Below, piece by piece: positions 1-7,517 of a stretch of DNA of 64,000 nt. Origin of the DNA: Gammaproteobacteria bacterium (GTDB lineage: Bacteria; Pseudomonadota; Gammaproteobacteria; Ga0077536); the NCBI GenBank assembly GCA_024235015.1, contig JACKNG010000005.1, forward strand, positions 124,001 through 188,000, in the 5' to 3' direction. A program made the position numbers and the translations under genes. Numbering within the stretch: position 1 is the first letter of the stretch; each line of letters starts with the position of its first letter. A model generated the notes under the pieces. It did not search any database. It was not told the DNA's origin and saw nothing but the letters and a program-made list of their open reading frames with translations.

Positions 1-56
1 AGCTGAAGCAGGAACTCCACCACGCGCTCATGGCGACCACCGGACCGACGGAATGA
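1..56 (+). CDS. 3' end of upstream gene, probably hsdM (partial)
   Basis: An open frame enters from the left edge (codons from position 3) and ends at TGA 54-56, encoding a tail that ends in ...TTGPTE. Its stop overlaps the hsdS start as ATGA (ATG 53-55), the tight coupling usual for a modification-subunit gene followed by its specificity gene. Only about 17 residues are visible, so the hsdM identity rests on position alone. Another type I subunit or an accessory gene is possible. Confidence 0.45.
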   Translation, partial: LKQELHHALMATTGPTE

Positions 57-1771
57 AGCTGACGACCTTCTTTGAGAAGTACGACCAAATCGCCGGCGCG
101 CCCGATGCGGTGACGAAGATTAGGGAGTTGGTGCTCGATCTGGCGATGCGGGGAAACCTAATTGAGCGGAAATCCCACGAAGGTGACGGCCATTCGCTGC
201 TGAAAACGCTCCGCACGCTCCCGCCCGAAAGGAACTCGAAATCCAGGACGCCGAAGGACATCACAGTCGAACCCGAGACCCCGTTGGAGATTCCAAGCCA
301 TTGGGCGCTCACGACGGTGGAGAACACTACGCGCGAAACAGGGTTTTTCTGCGACGGCGACTGGGTAGAGAGTAAAGACCAAGATCCGGATGGCGACGTT
401 CGGTTGATTCAGTTGGCAGATGTTGGCGACGGTCAGTATCGCGACCGGTCGTCGCGTTTCATGACGAAGGCCGCGGCTACGCGACTCAACTGTTCGTACC
501 TCGAGCCGGGCGACATCCTCATTGCGCGGATGCCGGACCCACTTGGGCGCTGTTGCCGATTTCCCGGTGACTCAAAACCCGCGGTGACTGTCGTAGATGT
601 CTGCATCCTCCGGCCGAATGTCAGCTTTTTCGATCCGGATTTTGTTGTTATTGCGATAAATTGCCCACGATTCCGACGATTAGTGTCGGCACTGGCTACT
701 GGCACAACTAGGAGCCGTATCTCCCGAAGCAACCTAGGCGGCCTTCCAATTCCACTCCCACCCCTCGCCGAGCAGAAGCGCATCGTGGCGAAGGTGGATG
801 AGTTGATGGCCTTGTGTGATCGGCTGGAGGCGCAGCAGCAGGAACGCGACACTCGGCGCACCGCACTCGCCCACGCCTCGCTGGCCCGCTTCGCCGATGC
901 GCCCACCCCGACCAACCTCCAGTTCCTCTTTCACAAGTCCTACGACATCGAGCCAGGCGACCTACGTCATTCAATTCTCTCCCTTGCTGTTCGAGGCAAA
1001 CTGATTCCGCAAGACCCCAAGGACGAATCCGCGCAAGAATTGCTTAAGAGGATCTCAAATCAACGAGCAACACTGGTCGCTTCCGAGAACCGTCGAAAAT
1101 CTAAACCTTGCCGGCAGTTCATGGCCGGAGACGCTCCGCATGACGTTCCTGAGACCTGGGCTTGGACTCTGCTTGGAGAAATCAGCGATATCGGAACGGG
1201 CAGTACGCCGTCGCGTACAGAGTCATCGTATTGGATGGGCGGAACGGTTCCTTGGATAACCAGTGGCTTGACGTCCCGCTCCACAATTGCCGAAGCAGAC
1301 GAATATGTGACCGCGGCGGCAGTGAAGGCACACCGGCTGCGGATCTATCCCCCAGGAACACTACTCGTGGCACTGTACGGTCAAGGCAAAACTCGCGGTC
1401 AAGTCGCGACACTGGAAATCAAGGCCACGATCAATCAAGCGTGTGCGGCTATTTGCCCGCTGGTTGGAATCCAACCGATGCAAGAATACCTGAAACTACT
1501 TCTCGAGAAGCAGTACGACGAGATGCGGGCACTTTCTGCCGGTGGAGCGCAACCAAATCTCAATGTTCAGAAAATCAAGGAGGTATTCGTCCCACTCCCG
1601 CCTATCGCGGAGCAACGCCGCATCGTCGCCAAAGTGGGTCAACTGATGGCGGTTGTCGACGAGCTTGAGACGCAACTCGCCAGCTCCCGAACCGCCGCCA
1701 AGAACCTCCTCGAAGCCCTTGTCGCCGAACTCACTGCTGCCGGCGCGTCATCGCCCAAGGTGTCCGCGTAA
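53..1771 (+). CDS. hsdS: Type I restriction-modification specificity subunit HsdS
   Basis: The 572-residue protein has the duplicated HsdS plan. Each half holds a target-recognition domain (roughly residues 75-240 and 355-515) followed by a conserved helical block. The two blocks are clear internal repeats: PLPPLAEQKRIVAKV near residue 235 and PLPPIAEQRRIVAKV near residue 515, each ending in a coiled helix (LMALCDRLE, LMAVVDELE). HsdS selects the DNA sequence that the HsdM/HsdR complex methylates or cuts. The start overlaps the preceding stop, implying translational coupling. No hsdR lies in the window, so it should be upstream. Base composition looks less GC-rich than the metabolic genes to the right, as expected for horizontally exchanged restriction loci. 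No frameshift was seen. Confidence 0.93.
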   Translation: MKLTTFFEKYDQIAGAPDAVTKIRELVLDLAMRGNLIERKSHEGDGHSLLKTLRTLPPERNSKSRTPKDITVEPETPLEIPSHWALTTVENTTRETGFFCDGDWVESKDQDPDGDVRLIQLADVGDGQYRDRSSRFMTKAAATRLNCSYLEPGDILIARMPDPLGRCCRFPGDSKPAVTVVDVCILRPNVSFFDPDFVVIAINCPRFRRLVSALATGTTRSRISRSNLGGLPIPLPPLAEQKRIVAKVDELMALCDRLEAQQQERDTRRTALAHASLARFADAPTPTNLQFLFHKSYDIEPGDLRHSILSLAVRGKLIPQDPKDESAQELLKRISNQRATLVASENRRKSKPCRQFMAGDAPHDVPETWAWTLLGEISDIGTGSTPSRTESSYWMGGTVPWITSGLTSRSTIAEADEYVTAAAVKAHRLRIYPPGTLLVALYGQGKTRGQVATLEIKATINQACAAICPLVGIQPMQEYLKLLLEKQYDEMRALSAGGAQPNLNVQKIKEVFVPLPPIAEQRRIVAKVGQLMAVVDELETQLASSRTAAKNLLEALVAELTAAGASSPKVSA

Positions 1772-1835
1772 CCAGTGAAGCTCCGCCGATTCGAGTCGGG
1801 AAGACACAGCCCGCCAGCCACTACATAGGTGAACC

Positions 1836-2927
1836 ATGCCCATTCAGCATTCAATCTGGACCGTCGGCGCCGAACCCAAGGCACTGGAGACCAGCCGGCT
1901 GGCCAGCGAACAGACGCTGGAGGAGATGATCGTCCGCGATTCGCGCGTGCTCTCCGGCGAGTGGATGCTGATCGGGCGGCAGGAAGTCACCAGCTTCGGC
2001 GGCCGCATCGACCTGCTGGCCATCGCGCCCGACGGCTCGCTGGTGCTGGTCGAGCTCAAGCGCGACCGCACACCGCGGGAGATCATCGCCCAGGCACTGG
2101 ACTACGCCTCCTGGGTGGACCAGCTCAGCGCCGAGAAGATCGCGCAGATCTACCACCGGTTCTCGAACGGTGGCAGCCTCGACGAGGCGTTCGTTCAGCG
2201 TTTCGGCACTGAGCTGGACGAAGACACGCTCAACGCATCGCATCAGATCATCATCGTTGCCGCCGAGCTCGATGCTTCGACCGAGCGCATCGTCAGCTAC
2301 CTGAACGCGCGCGACATCGCCATCAACGTCGTGTTCTTCCAGGTCTTCGAGCACAACGGCCAGCAACTGCTCAGGCGCGCCTGGCTGATCGATCCGGGCG
2401 AGACGCAGGCCAACGTGGCGACCTCGACCAAGTCCAAGGGTGAGAAGGAACCCTGGAACGGCGAGTACTACGTGTCTTTCGGAGACCCCGCATCGCGGAG
2501 CTGGGACGATGCACGCCAATATGGATTCATCAGCGCCGGTGGCGGCAGTTGGTACAGTCAGACGCTCAAGCTGCTGTCGCCCGGCGACCGGGTGTGGGTG
2601 AAGATCCCGAAAGTCGGCTACGTGGGTGTCGGCCGTGTGCTGGAGGCCGTGCAACCGGCGAAGGATTTCAAGCTCATCACCCAGGAGGGCGAGCGCCCGG
2701 CACTGGAGGTGCTGCAACATGCCGACAAGTACCGGCAGCACGCGGATGACCCGGAGAAATCGGAATACTTCGTGCGGGTGCAATGGCTGGATGCCGTTCC
2801 CGCTGCCGAAGCGGCCAATGAAGTGGGCCTGTTCGGCAACCAGAACACGGTTGGCCAGCCGCTCACGCCGAAGTGGCGACACACGGTCGAGCGGCTGAAG
2901 ACCGTTTTCACGAAGTGGCAGGGGTAG
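1836..2927 (+). CDS. NucS-like PD-(D/E)XK endonuclease-domain protein
   Basis: The 363-residue protein has an N-terminal nuclease core like the C-terminal domain of endonuclease NucS. A helix with Glu29/Glu30 precedes GGRIDLLAIAPDG and VLVELKRD, giving Asp59, Glu73 and Lys75 as the PD-(D/E)XK set; Gln86 lies in the following helix. These residues normally bind Mg2+ for DNA cleavage. The C-terminal part (about residues 205-300) contains LSPGDRVWVKIPKVGYVGVG, resembling small beta-barrel (PUA/EVE-like) nucleic-acid-binding modules; that match is by eye. It lies 64 bases after hsdS on the same strand, so it probably belongs to the restriction island. It is not archaeal/actinobacterial mismatch-repair NucS in layout, because the nuclease is N-terminal here. 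The biological target is unknown. Confidence 0.75.
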   Translation: MPIQHSIWTVGAEPKALETSRLASEQTLEEMIVRDSRVLSGEWMLIGRQEVTSFGGRIDLLAIAPDGSLVLVELKRDRTPREIIAQALDYASWVDQLSAEKIAQIYHRFSNGGSLDEAFVQRFGTELDEDTLNASHQIIIVAAELDASTERIVSYLNARDIAINVVFFQVFEHNGQQLLRRAWLIDPGETQANVATSTKSKGEKEPWNGEYYVSFGDPASRSWDDARQYGFISAGGGSWYSQTLKLLSPGDRVWVKIPKVGYVGVGRVLEAVQPAKDFKLITQEGERPALEVLQHADKYRQHADDPEKSEYFVRVQWLDAVPAAEAANEVGLFGNQNTVGQPLTPKWRHTVERLKTVFTKWQG

Positions 2928-3060
2928 GTGAGCAGGCCCAGGTTTCGCAAGTTCCGCTTCGAAGGCTGGATACCGGCCCTGTCCCTGAGAGTTCCCTACG
3001 AAATCAGTCGAGGACGAAGGCCCGTTGTTCGACGGCAGGTCGGACGGTGAACCATAGCTC

Positions 3061-3516
3061 ATGCAGTTCAACGGTTGTGAGTCGCAATCGCTGGTCGACT
3101 GGTCGCTGACCGATGAAGAACACGCGCGTATCGCTGTCGAAATCGCGCACGTGCGCGTCACGAAAATGAAGACCCGGTGGGGAACCAGCAATACAACCGC
3201 TCGGCGGATATGGCTGAACCTGGAACCGGCGAAGAAGCGATCCGCACGCGTGGAATACATCCTGGTACACGAGATGATTCATCTTGTGGAGCGGCAGGAT
3301 AACGAGCGTTTCCGCGAGCTGCTGAACGCGGCGATGCCCAGTTGGCGGGTTGCGCGAGACGAGTTGAACAGCGCGCCGGCGGCCCACGAGGGTTGGGCGT
3401 ACAAAAGTAGCCAGCCCGCGCTGCACATCCGGGGCGACAAACGCCTTCCCCGGACCTGCGGTTCCGCGACACGAAGGCCCGATTGGCGACACGACAGGGG
3501 CTGTCACGACAAATAG
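3061..3516 (+). pseudogene. Decayed YgjP-like (M48/WLM-type) metallopeptidase remnant
   Basis: The frame encodes the C-terminal core of the YgjP/DUF45 metallopeptidase family: KMKTRWGTSN, RRIWLNLE and the zinc motif HEMIH (His70, Glu71, His74), then WRVARDELN and PAAHEGW. Three things look broken. The N-terminal ~100 residues of the family are absent, with an in-frame TAG at 3055-3057 just upstream. The usual third ligand region (RNHxxRF) reads RQDNERF, so His is replaced by Asp. After AHEGWAY, where family members end, the frame runs on about 40 residues of unrelated sequence. Full-length relatives commonly sit beside type I restriction genes, so this is probably a remnant of the same island. 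A short functional variant cannot be excluded. Confidence 0.65.
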
Positions 3517-3555
3517 GGTGCCTCGTCGATTTGCTCGAACCCGCCGGGGCATACC

Positions 3556-3585
3556 TTGAATAACTGTATTTATGTACAGTACTCT
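3556..3585 (+). promoter_or_regulatory. LexA (SOS) box within the promoter of the TcmP/DUF5131 unit
   Basis: Positions 3562-3581 read aactgtatttatgtacagta: CTGT (3564-3567), eight A/T-rich bases, ACAG (3576-3579). This nearly matches the Escherichia coli-type LexA operator (CTGT-N8-ACAG with flanking TA). It lies between a possible -35 (TTGAAT 3556-3561) and a weak -10 (TACTCT 3580-3585), where LexA binding would block RNA polymerase. The GC-rich surroundings make a chance match unlikely. The -35/-10 assignment is less certain than the box. Confidence 0.8.
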
Positions 3586-3614
3586 TTGCTGGCATGCGAC
3601 TGGTGAGGGCTGTG

Positions 3615-4487
3615 ATGGAACACAGGTTCGGCGGCATCTGGACACAGCGGAAGCTGGATTTGCTGAGGAAGTACCTGGCTTTCTACACGCGGGCACTTGC
3701 CGGGAGAGGGTTCACGCTCCACTACGCGGACGCGTTCGCCGGAACCGGGACGCAGAACCTGCGTGTTGATCCTGCCCAGGGCGATTTTCTGCCCGAAGAG
3801 GACTTTCACGGCTCGGTTAGAGTCGCGTTGGAAATTGACCCGCCGTTCGACGCATACCATTTCAACGAGACTGACTCGCAACGGATTCAGGCGCTCGAGA
3901 ACCTGCGGCAGGATCATCCGGGCTGTGACATCCGGGTAACGCAGCTGGATGCAAATGCCTTCGTCCCGGGGTTTTGCGAAAGCCTGGGGCGCAATGACCG
4001 CGCCGTGATGCTGCTGGATCCGTACAGTACCGAACTCGACTGGAACACGCCGGGGATAATCGGCGCATCTCGGAAGGTCGATTTGTGGTTCCTGTTCCCG
4101 ATCTCCGCGCTCCTGCGCATGACACCGAGGCATGGGAGTCGGATCCGCGAGGAATGGTCCAGCGCCATTTCCCGACTGCTCGGGAATGACGGCTGGAAGG
4201 AAGCGCTCTACAGGCCCGTGGAGCAAGCACCCATGGGCGATCTGTTCGGTGATGCGGCGGACGCCGAACTGGAACGGCTCAACGTGCGCGAACTGGAACT
4301 ATGGGTAACGACGCGGCTGCGTGAAATCTTCAGCTACGTCGCTGACCCGGTGACGCTCTACAATTTGAATCGACCGCTTTTCCTCTTCTACTTCGCGGTC
4401 GCCAACCCGTCGGAGAAGGCCTGGCAGCTGGCCGCGAGAGTGGTCGGCGACATTACGAGGGCACAGGCGAAGGTTCGGAATCGATAA
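3615..4487 (+). CDS. tcmP: Three-Cys-motif partner protein TcmP
   Basis: The 290-residue protein matches the TcmP family, found next to DUF5131 'three-Cys-motif' proteins. The hallmark N-terminus HRFGGIWTQRKLDLLRKYL is followed by DAFAGTG (residues 39-45) and LLDPYSTELDW (Asp135). The last two resemble motif I and the DPPY-like motif of Rossmann methyltransferases, so a methyltransferase-like fold is plausible; the activity is unproven. The first ATG is at 3594, but it lies only 12 bases after the LexA box. ATG 3615 has a good ribosome site (GGTGAGGG, 3602-3609) and matches where the family begins, so it is preferred. DUF5131 follows 15 bases downstream. The SOS box upstream implies induction after DNA damage. 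Confidence 0.85.
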   Translation: MEHRFGGIWTQRKLDLLRKYLAFYTRALAGRGFTLHYADAFAGTGTQNLRVDPAQGDFLPEEDFHGSVRVALEIDPPFDAYHFNETDSQRIQALENLRQDHPGCDIRVTQLDANAFVPGFCESLGRNDRAVMLLDPYSTELDWNTPGIIGASRKVDLWFLFPISALLRMTPRHGSRIREEWSSAISRLLGNDGWKEALYRPVEQAPMGDLFGDAADAELERLNVRELELWVTTRLREIFSYVADPVTLYNLNRPLFLFYFAVANPSEKAWQLAARVVGDITRAQAKVRNR

Positions 4488-4502
4488 CAGGCGGCTAACT
4501 TC

Positions 4503-5234
4503 ATGAGCAAGATCGAATGGACTGATGCCACCTGGAACCCGGTGACCGGTTGCACGAAGGTATCCCCGGGTTGCAAGCATTGTTATGCGGAGACGATGGC
4601 GCGACGTCTGCAGAAAATGGGCGCGCCGGGTTACGACAACGGTTTCGCGCTGAGCCTGCTTCCCGAAAGGCTCGCCCAGCCTTTTGCGCGGCGGAAGCCG
4701 ACGATGTATTTCGTCAATTCCATGAGCGATCTCTTTCATGCCAGCGTACCATTCGACTTTATCGACGACGTGCTCGAAGTCATCGAGAAGACGCCGCACC
4801 ACACGTACCAGATCCTCACGAAACGCGGCGAGACCATGCGGCGTTATTTCTCGCGGCGCCGGGTTCCCGACAACGCCTGGCTCGGAGTCTCCATCGAGAA
4901 CAGAAAGCACGGCGTCCCTCGTATCGCCAGCTTACGCGCCATCGCGGCAAAGACGCGCTTTCTGTCGGCCGAACCTCTATTGGAAGACCTCGGACCGCTG
5001 GATCTCTCCGGCATCGCCTGGGTGATCGTGGGTGGCGAATCGGGGCACAAGGCACGCCCGATGCAGGAGTCCTGGGCCATACGTCTGCGCGATCAGTGCA
5101 GGGCCGCGAACATCGACTTTTTCTTCAAGCAATGGGGAAACTGGGGCCACGATGGCGTGCGGCGTTCCAAGAAAGCGAATGGCCGAAAGCTGCAGGGGCA
5201 AACCTGGGACATGAGGCCGGAGGCGTCTGTGTGA
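4503..5234 (+). CDS. DUF5131 (phage Gp37/Gp68-like) three-Cys-motif protein
   Basis: The 243-residue protein belongs to the DUF5131/Gp37-Gp68 family. The N-terminus SKIEWTDATWNPVTGC leads into the three-cysteine motif Cys17-X6-Cys24-X2-Cys27-Tyr, which probably binds an iron-sulfur cluster or metal. Conserved blocks such as PTMYFVNSMSDLF, YQILTKR, WLGVSIEN, WVIVGGESG and FFFKQWG follow. These resemble the TIM-barrel strands of radical-SAM/spore-photoproduct-lyase-like proteins, but the Cys spacing is not CX3CX2C, so radical-SAM chemistry is inference. It is translated 15 bases after tcmP and should share its SOS-regulated promoter. This conserved pairing plus the LexA box suggests a role in DNA damage or defence. 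The function is not established. Confidence 0.85.
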   Translation: MSKIEWTDATWNPVTGCTKVSPGCKHCYAETMARRLQKMGAPGYDNGFALSLLPERLAQPFARRKPTMYFVNSMSDLFHASVPFDFIDDVLEVIEKTPHHTYQILTKRGETMRRYFSRRRVPDNAWLGVSIENRKHGVPRIASLRAIAAKTRFLSAEPLLEDLGPLDLSGIAWVIVGGESGHKARPMQESWAIRLRDQCRAANIDFFFKQWGNWGHDGVRRSKKANGRKLQGQTWDMRPEASV

Positions 5235-5383
5235 CCACCCGGGTCTCGGAAGGCGCCGATACATTCCGTCGTTACTCGCATGGAACAGCGTCGTCGGTAT
5301 TCCCGGGCCGGAGGGCTTGCACCCGATCAAAGGGTCTCATTTCGTCGGCACACTAGACCGCCGACCATCACCTCCCGGCTCCC

Positions 5384-5878
5384 ATGCGAGAACCACCCGC
5401 CGTCGCCGCCATCGTCCACCTGCTCGATGCCAACGGCATCGCGCACGTCCTTCATCGCCACGTCGCCGTCGCGACCATCGAGGAGGCCCAACGCCTGGTG
5501 CCGCACCTCACCGTGGATCTCCTCAAGACCGTCGCCTTCGAGATCAGCGGCACCTCGCGCGTGCTGCTCGTCGCGGTGCGGGCCGAGGACCAGGTCGACT
5601 ACCGCGGCGTCGCCGCCGTGGCCGGCTGCAACCGCCGCGCGCTGCGCCTGATGCCCGGCGCGCGGGTGGCCGCGGAGTTCGGTTTCGAGGTCGGCGGGGT
5701 GGGGCCGTTCCGCGTCGATCCGCGCATCGAAGTGGTGCTCGACGCGGCCGCGGCGGATCTCGACCAGGTCAAGGTGGGTGGCGGCAGCCGCTCGCTGACC
5801 TGTGAACTCGCCTTCACCGATCTCGCGCGCCTCGGTGACGCGGTGGTCGCGGCGGTGTCGAAGAATGCACCGACGTGA
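5384..5878 (+). CDS. YbaK/ProX-type aminoacyl-tRNA deacylase domain protein
   Basis: The 164-residue single-domain protein matches the YbaK/EbsC/ProXp editing family, which hydrolyses mischarged aminoacyl-tRNAs in trans. The conserved lysine lies in LLKTVAFEI. GPFRVDPRIEVVLD and KVGGGSRSLTCE correspond to the family's substrate-pocket loop and C-terminal signature. The length fits a stand-alone editing protein. It starts 149 bases after the DUF5131 gene and ends 13 bases before the XRE-cupin regulator. It marks the return to GC-rich sequence, and I place the right border of the accessory region in front of it. The substrate specificity (Cys-, Ala- or other tRNA) cannot be read from the sequence. 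Confidence 0.82.
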   Translation: MREPPAVAAIVHLLDANGIAHVLHRHVAVATIEEAQRLVPHLTVDLLKTVAFEISGTSRVLLVAVRAEDQVDYRGVAAVAGCNRRALRLMPGARVAAEFGFEVGGVGPFRVDPRIEVVLDAAAADLDQVKVGGGSRSLTCELAFTDLARLGDAVVAAVSKNAPT

Positions 5879-5891
5879 TACACAGTCGCGC

Positions 5892-6518
5892 ATGAGTCCC
5901 GCCCCGAAGACCGCCGCGCTCGGCGATCGCATCCAGGCCGACGAGGTGCGCCTGGCCGCCGCCATCGGCCACCAGATCCGCCAGTTCCGCGGCGAGCTCG
6001 GCATGACCATCGCCGAGGTCGCCCGGCTCGCCGGGCTTTCGGCCGGCATGATGTCCAAGATCGAGCGCGGCAACGCCTCGCCCTCGCTCAGCACCCTGGT
6101 CGCCATCGCGGCGGTGCTGAACGTGCCGGTGACGGCGTTCTTCCGCAAGTTCGAGGAACAGCGCGACTGCTCCTACGTGCGCGGCGGCGAGGGCCTGCTG
6201 ATCGAGCGCGTGGGCACGCGCGCCGGCCACGAGTACCGCCTGCTCGGCCACAACATCAACAGCGCGGTGAACGTCGAGCCCTACCTCATCACCCTCACCG
6301 ACGAATCCGAGGTGTTCCCGCTGTTCCAACATGCCGGGGTGGAGTTCGTCTACGTGCTCGAGGGCGAGATGCGCTACCGCCACGGCAAGAAGCTCTACGA
6401 CCTCAAACCCGGCGACTCGCTGTTCTTCGATGCCGAGGCCACCCACGGGCCGGAGGCGCTGGTGCGCCTGCCGGTGCGCATGATCGCGGTACTGAGCAAG
6501 CCGCGCGAAGAGGGTTGA
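5892..6518 (+). CDS. XRE-family HTH regulator with C-terminal cupin domain
   Basis: The 208-residue protein joins an N-terminal XRE-type helix-turn-helix (about residues 20-75, containing GMTIAEVARLAGLSAGMMSKIERG) to a C-terminal cupin barrel (about 125-200: HAGVEFVYVLEGEMRYRHG, LKPGDSLFFDAEATHGPE). Such regulators bind a small molecule in the cupin and act as local switches. The frame is open from 5802, but the first family-like start is ATG 5892. It lies 74 bases upstream of the N-methylglutamate synthase genes on the same strand. The gap carries an inverted repeat (6543-6569) that could be its operator. I infer that it senses a methylamine-pathway metabolite and controls the following operon. 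Confidence 0.85.
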   Translation: MSPAPKTAALGDRIQADEVRLAAAIGHQIRQFRGELGMTIAEVARLAGLSAGMMSKIERGNASPSLSTLVAIAAVLNVPVTAFFRKFEEQRDCSYVRGGEGLLIERVGTRAGHEYRLLGHNINSAVNVEPYLITLTDESEVFPLFQHAGVEFVYVLEGEMRYRHGKKLYDLKPGDSLFFDAEATHGPEALVRLPVRMIAVLSKPREEG

Positions 6519-6542
6519 ACGAAAGCGCTTGCCAGAATTTGC

Positions 6543-6586
6543 ATCAGGGGATAAAAATATTCCCCAGATGAAACACCTGGTCAGGT
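6543..6586 (+). promoter_or_regulatory. Inverted repeats upstream of the N-methylglutamate synthase genes
   Basis: An A/T-rich palindrome at 6543-6569 has arms ATCaGGGGA and TCCCCaGAT around the spacer taaaaatat. A second near-palindrome, acctggtcaggt, lies at 6575-6586 just before the ATG at 6593. Both sit in the short gap between the XRE-cupin gene and its likely target operon, so operator function is the simplest reading. A processing hairpin or autoregulatory leader is an alternative. Confidence 0.5.
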
Positions 6587-6592
6587 AACCCG

Positions 6593-7486
6593 ATGTGCGG
6601 CATCGCCGGCTTGTTCGCCAAGACCCCTGAGTTCGAAGCCGAACTCGGCCACCATTTCGCCGCCATGCTGGTCGAGATGACCGACCGCGGCCCGGACAGC
6701 GCGGGCTTCGCCATCTACCGCGATGCGCGCCCCTTCGGCCAGATCAAGATCACCCTGCTGGCCCCGCCCGGTTTCTCCTGGCCCGATTTCGAGCACCGCC
6801 TGCGTGCGCGCTTCGCCGGCATCCTCGGCCTCGAGCTGCACGACACCCACGCCGTGATCGTCGCCACCGACTGGGCGCCGGATCTCATCGGCTGGGTGCG
6901 CGAGTGCTGCCCGGAGCTGCACATCCTGAGCTCCGGCGGCGCCATCGAAATCTACAAGCAGACCGGCCTGCCGGCGAAGCTGGTCGAGCACTTCCGCGTG
7001 ACCGACATGCACGGCAGCCACGCGCTCGGCCACACCCGCATGGCGACCGAGAGCGCGGTGACGGTGGCGCACTCGCACCCCTTCTCGACCGGCGAGGACC
7101 TCTGCCTGGTGCACAACGGCTCGCTCTCCAACCACAACCGCCTGCGCGCCGACCTCGCGCGCCGTGGCGTGCATTTCTCGACCGACAACGACTCCGAGGT
7201 CGCCGCCGGCTACCTCACCTGGCGGCTGGCCAGCGGTGACAGCCTGGAGCAGGCGCTGGAACGCGCGATCGCCGATCTCGACGGCTTCTACACCTTCGCC
7301 GTCGGCACCCGCGAGGGCTTCGCCGTGCTGCGCGACCCGATCGCCTGCAAGCCGGCCGTGATCGCCGAATCCGACACCTGGGTGGCAATGGCCTCGGAAT
7401 ATCGCGCGCTGGCGCACCTCCCTGGTGCCGCCGAGGCGCGCACCTGGGAACCGGCGCCCGGCCGCATCTACAGCTGGAAACATTAA
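6593..7486 (+). CDS. mgsA: N-methylglutamate synthase glutamine-amidotransferase subunit (GlxB-like)
   Basis: The 297-residue class II glutamine amidotransferase begins MCGIAGLF, so Cys2 becomes the N-terminal nucleophile after Met removal. DRGPDSAG, HTRMATES, HSHPF and LVHNGSLSNH are the class signatures. In N-methylglutamate synthase the three chains correspond to the separate domains of glutamate synthase GltB; this is the N-terminal domain. It is followed by the GXGXG-domain gene and the FMN-domain gene, so the complex is rebuilt from three polypeptides. The enzyme makes N-methylglutamate from methylamine/gamma-glutamylmethylamide and a glutamate precursor. Subunit letters differ between papers, so the symbol is by order. 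A 184-base gap holding a long hairpin repeat separates it from the next gene. Confidence 0.85.
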   Translation: MCGIAGLFAKTPEFEAELGHHFAAMLVEMTDRGPDSAGFAIYRDARPFGQIKITLLAPPGFSWPDFEHRLRARFAGILGLELHDTHAVIVATDWAPDLIGWVRECCPELHILSSGGAIEIYKQTGLPAKLVEHFRVTDMHGSHALGHTRMATESAVTVAHSHPFSTGEDLCLVHNGSLSNHNRLRADLARRGVHFSTDNDSEVAAGYLTWRLASGDSLEQALERAIADLDGFYTFAVGTREGFAVLRDPIACKPAVIAESDTWVAMASEYRALAHLPGAAEARTWEPAPGRIYSWKH

Positions 7487-7517
7487 GAGCCTGTGAAGCA
7501 ATCACCTCGCCTGCTAC

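Noticed and set aside
1851..3260. 469-codon minus-strand frame opposite the NucS-like gene
   Set aside because: Covers a gene with a clear nuclease motif on the other strand; its own translation shows no domain.
4551..4583. Canonical radical-SAM CX3CX2C motif in DUF5131
   Set aside because: The spacing is CX6CX2C, so only a three-Cys metal/cluster site can be claimed.
6526..6545. Possible sigma-54 site (ttgccagaatttgca) before mgsA
   Set aside because: A TTGC is present at the -12 position, but the -24 GG is missing at the required spacing.
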